Assembly (NCBI GenBank): GCA_030726065.1
Contig: JANREK010000010.1
Span: forward strand, 48,858-112,857
DNA length: 64,000 nucleotides
Reading direction: 5' to 3'
Origin: Sediminibacterium sp.
GTDB lineage: Bacteria; Bacteroidota; Bacteroidia; Chitinophagales; Chitinophagaceae
Shown: positions 62,358 to 64,000 of the stretch, piece after piece
Position numbering within the stretch: position 1 is the stretch's first letter
Layout: every line of letters begins with the position of its first letter
Program-made: the position numbers and the translations under genes
Notes under the pieces: generated by a model
What the model was told of the DNA's origin: nothing
The model's input: the letters and a program-made list of their open reading frames with translations, nothing else
The model's database searches: none

Positions 62358-63058
62358 TGACCTTAGGAAAAGTATATTTATTACCCATGCTACTTCATGA
62401 AGAAGGATTTGATAGTATGCCCAGTGATGTATTGACTTGGATACAACAGTGTGACGCTTTTTTTGTTGAGAATGAAAAAACGGCCAGAAGGTATTTTAAA
62501 AAATTATGGAAGGAGATGGTCATTGACGATTATACCTGGCACGCCATTCACAAAGTTGAAAATGAACAAATACATGCATTTACACAACTTTTAAAGCAAG
62601 GAAAAAATATTGGTATTTTATCTGAGGCAGGATGCGCAGGTATTGCGGATCCAGGTCAAATATTAGTCGCAGCTGCACAGGAATTAGGTGCAATAGTAAA
62701 ACCCTACACTGGACCTTCTTCCTTATTATTAGCCTTAATGGGAAGTGGTATGAATGGCCAAAATTTTCATTTTCATGGCTATTTACCTATTGATGCACTA
62801 GAAAGAAAGAAAAAAATTCAAGCACTTGAAGCTGACATTAAACAAACAGGAGTTACCCAACTTTTTATTGAAACCCCCTATCGAAATAATCAGTTATTTG
62901 AAGCAATCACGCAAAACTGTCATCCTAACACCAAACTTTGCGTGGCCATGGAATTAACAGGGCCCAATGAATGGATAAAAACACAGTCGGTCGCCAACTG
63001 GAAAAACAGCAAACCAGAACTTCATAAAAAATTAGTTGTTTTTTTATTAGGCGCATAA
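62357..63058 (+). CDS. RsmI-like tetrapyrrole-methylase-fold methyltransferase
   Basis: SAM-dependent methyltransferase of 233 aa in the family of RsmI, which methylates C1402 ribose in 16S rRNA. It has an N-terminal GKVYLLPMLL strand, the GILSEAGCAGIADPGQ motif, and TGPSSLLLALMGSGMNGQNFHFHGYLP, as in RsmI. It lacks the C-terminal domain of longer RsmI (286 aa in E. coli), and Bacteroidota commonly carry this short form as a second paralogue. Its precise RNA target is uncertain. It is translationally coupled to the EI24 gene. Confidence 0.82.
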   Translation: MTLGKVYLLPMLLHEEGFDSMPSDVLTWIQQCDAFFVENEKTARRYFKKLWKEMVIDDYTWHAIHKVENEQIHAFTQLLKQGKNIGILSEAGCAGIADPGQILVAAAQELGAIVKPYTGPSSLLLALMGSGMNGQNFHFHGYLPIDALERKKKIQALEADIKQTGVTQLFIETPYRNNQLFEAITQNCHPNTKLCVAMELTGPNEWIKTQSVANWKNSKPELHKKLVVFLLGA

Positions 63059-63106
63059 ACGTATTTCCCGCAGTTGATTATTTTTTTTATTTCCCTACTA
63101 TCCAGG

Positions 63107-64000
63107 ATGGAAAAATCCCTGTCGCATTGGAAAGCCGAACATCCCCTTTTATTTGTCTCCATTTCAATATGTATTGGTTATTTAATAGCTCACTACTTTG
63201 GCTATCATTACCCAAGTTTAAATTATACAATTGCGTTTGGCATCATAGGAATAAGTATGGGCGCTTTATTATGCTTACCCCTATTCCCATTAAAAAAATG
63301 GCATGAAGGAATAATCATCCTATTCATATTAGTAAGCTGGAGATGTGTTATCTATTTATCTACCCATGAGCAAAACTTAATGTGGTTACCCTATCCCAAT
63401 GAGATCATTAGTCATATACGTATATGGATGATTCAAAAAATTGACAGGCATATCATAGATAATGAAGCTAGTGGTTTTGCAAAAGCATTATTGTTAGGCG
63501 TAAAATCAGATGTAGATAAAAATATAATTAAAGCATACACCCAATTAGGTATTATACATATCATTGCCATCAGTGGAATGCACTTAGATATTATATTTAA
63601 AAACCTGGTTTTTATTACAGGTCATTTTCCACGTAACCTATTTTGGCGTATTATTGAACTTGCCATTGTACTAATAACAGTTTGGATATATACATTTATT
63701 GCATTTGCAAGCCCTTCGGTGATAAGAGCAAGCATTTTTTTTAGCTTATTTTTTATAGGAACATTTTTAAACCAACCTAAGTACACCCTTAATTGTATCG
63801 CAGGAGGCATCCTCGTGATTATATTTTTTGACATTCGTTCCATTTATCATATTGGCTTACAACTTTCCTATGCAGCCGTCATTGGAATTCATTTATTTTA
63901 TCCAGTATTTAATAAAATGTTGCCCATGGACAATCCAATTTTGAATTGGATGTGGCGTAACTTATGCATCACCCTGTCAGCGCAATTAACTACATTACCC
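63107..64000 (+). CDS. comEC: ComEC/Rec2 DNA-uptake channel, N-terminal part (cut by window edge)
   Basis: Open from ATG 63107 to the window end, 298 codons, with no stop. Helices at about 14-30 and 35-55 precede a soluble region, then the family signature IIAISGMHLDII near residue 150-162 (HLLAISGLH in other members) and further helices (FIAFASPSVIRASIFFSLFF). ComEC pulls single-stranded DNA across the inner membrane in natural transformation. The metallo-beta-lactamase-like C-terminal part lies beyond the window. It follows the RsmI-like gene by 48 bp. Confidence 0.9.
   Translation, partial: MEKSLSHWKAEHPLLFVSISICIGYLIAHYFGYHYPSLNYTIAFGIIGISMGALLCLPLFPLKKWHEGIIILFILVSWRCVIYLSTHEQNLMWLPYPNEIISHIRIWMIQKIDRHIIDNEASGFAKALLLGVKSDVDKNIIKAYTQLGIIHIIAISGMHLDIIFKNLVFITGHFPRNLFWRIIELAIVLITVWIYTFIAFASPSVIRASIFFSLFFIGTFLNQPKYTLNCIAGGILVIIFFDIRSIYHIGLQLSYAAVIGIHLFYPVFNKMLPMDNPILNWMWRNLCITLSAQLTTLP

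Overview
The window is a gene-dense, AT-rich stretch of a Bacteroidota chromosome. The phylum call rests on the promoter style (TAnnTTTG -7 boxes before many genes, with few purine-rich ribosome binding sites), a fused MurF-Alr protein, a fused GldF-GldG protein, a short NuoG, an ExbB-ExbD-ExbD-TonB operon and several Bacteroidota-type families (DUF5916, DUF5117-like metalloprotease, START-like). A Chitinophagaceae-like aquatic organism fits, but that family-level guess is inference. No rRNA, tRNA, CRISPR array, intact insertion sequence or replication origin was seen.

Layout. 1-14.8 kb (minus strand): a Lys/Ala/Pro-rich protein cut by the window edge, ileS, lspA, murF-alr, terC, gldF-gldG, then iscS-iscU-iscA; mce sits alone on the plus strand; then acpP-fabF-rnc. 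15.2-16.4 kb: a YcxB-like membrane protein, and the only clear scar of foreign DNA, a DUF3871-like gene fragment next to a cluster of TGTTACCA/TGGTAACA repeats. 16.4-25 kb: mnmE, the exbB-exbD-exbD-tonB energy-transduction operon, a secreted zinc metalloprotease and a MacB/FtsX-type permease. 25.2-38.3 kb: a complete 14-gene respiratory complex I operon (nuoA to nuoN). 38.4-43.7 kb: a TPR protein, a PstS-like lipoprotein, a small membrane protein, hisS, and a secreted protein carrying an exact 297-bp tandem duplication. 43.8-50.4 kb: RNA modification and translation genes (rlmN, two pseudouridine synthases, rimM, rpsP, ffh) plus a 1-Cys peroxiredoxin. 50.6-64 kb (plus strand): START-like protein, LptF/G permease, Tat-signal superoxide dismutase, CDF transporter, M20 peptidase, Hsp15-like S4 protein, trmD, a DUF5916 gene broken by an in-frame stop, adenine deaminase, upp, an EI24 protein, an RsmI-like methyltransferase and the first 298 codons of comEC.

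Most of the content is core metabolism: translation fidelity and RNA modification, Fe-S assembly feeding the Fe-S-rich complex I, envelope energy coupling (TonB/ExbBD) and cell-wall and lipid precursors. I see no complete undescribed defence or mobile system. The points most worth following are: a swapped HIGH motif (GxHH) in IleRS2, which predicts strong mupirocin resistance; four genes whose -7 box lies exactly 4 nt before ATG, suggesting leaderless mRNAs; the exact 297-bp in-frame duplication; the DUF3871 scar with its four-copy repeat cluster; a branched-hairpin element downstream of the peroxiredoxin gene; and the nonsense-interrupted DUF5916 gene.

Several starts were moved or are unusual: ATG starts are preferred for iscA, mnmE, nuoE, nuoG, the peroxiredoxin and ffh, while murF-alr, rnc, the LptF/G permease, the CDF transporter and the EI24 protein appear to use TTG or GTG.
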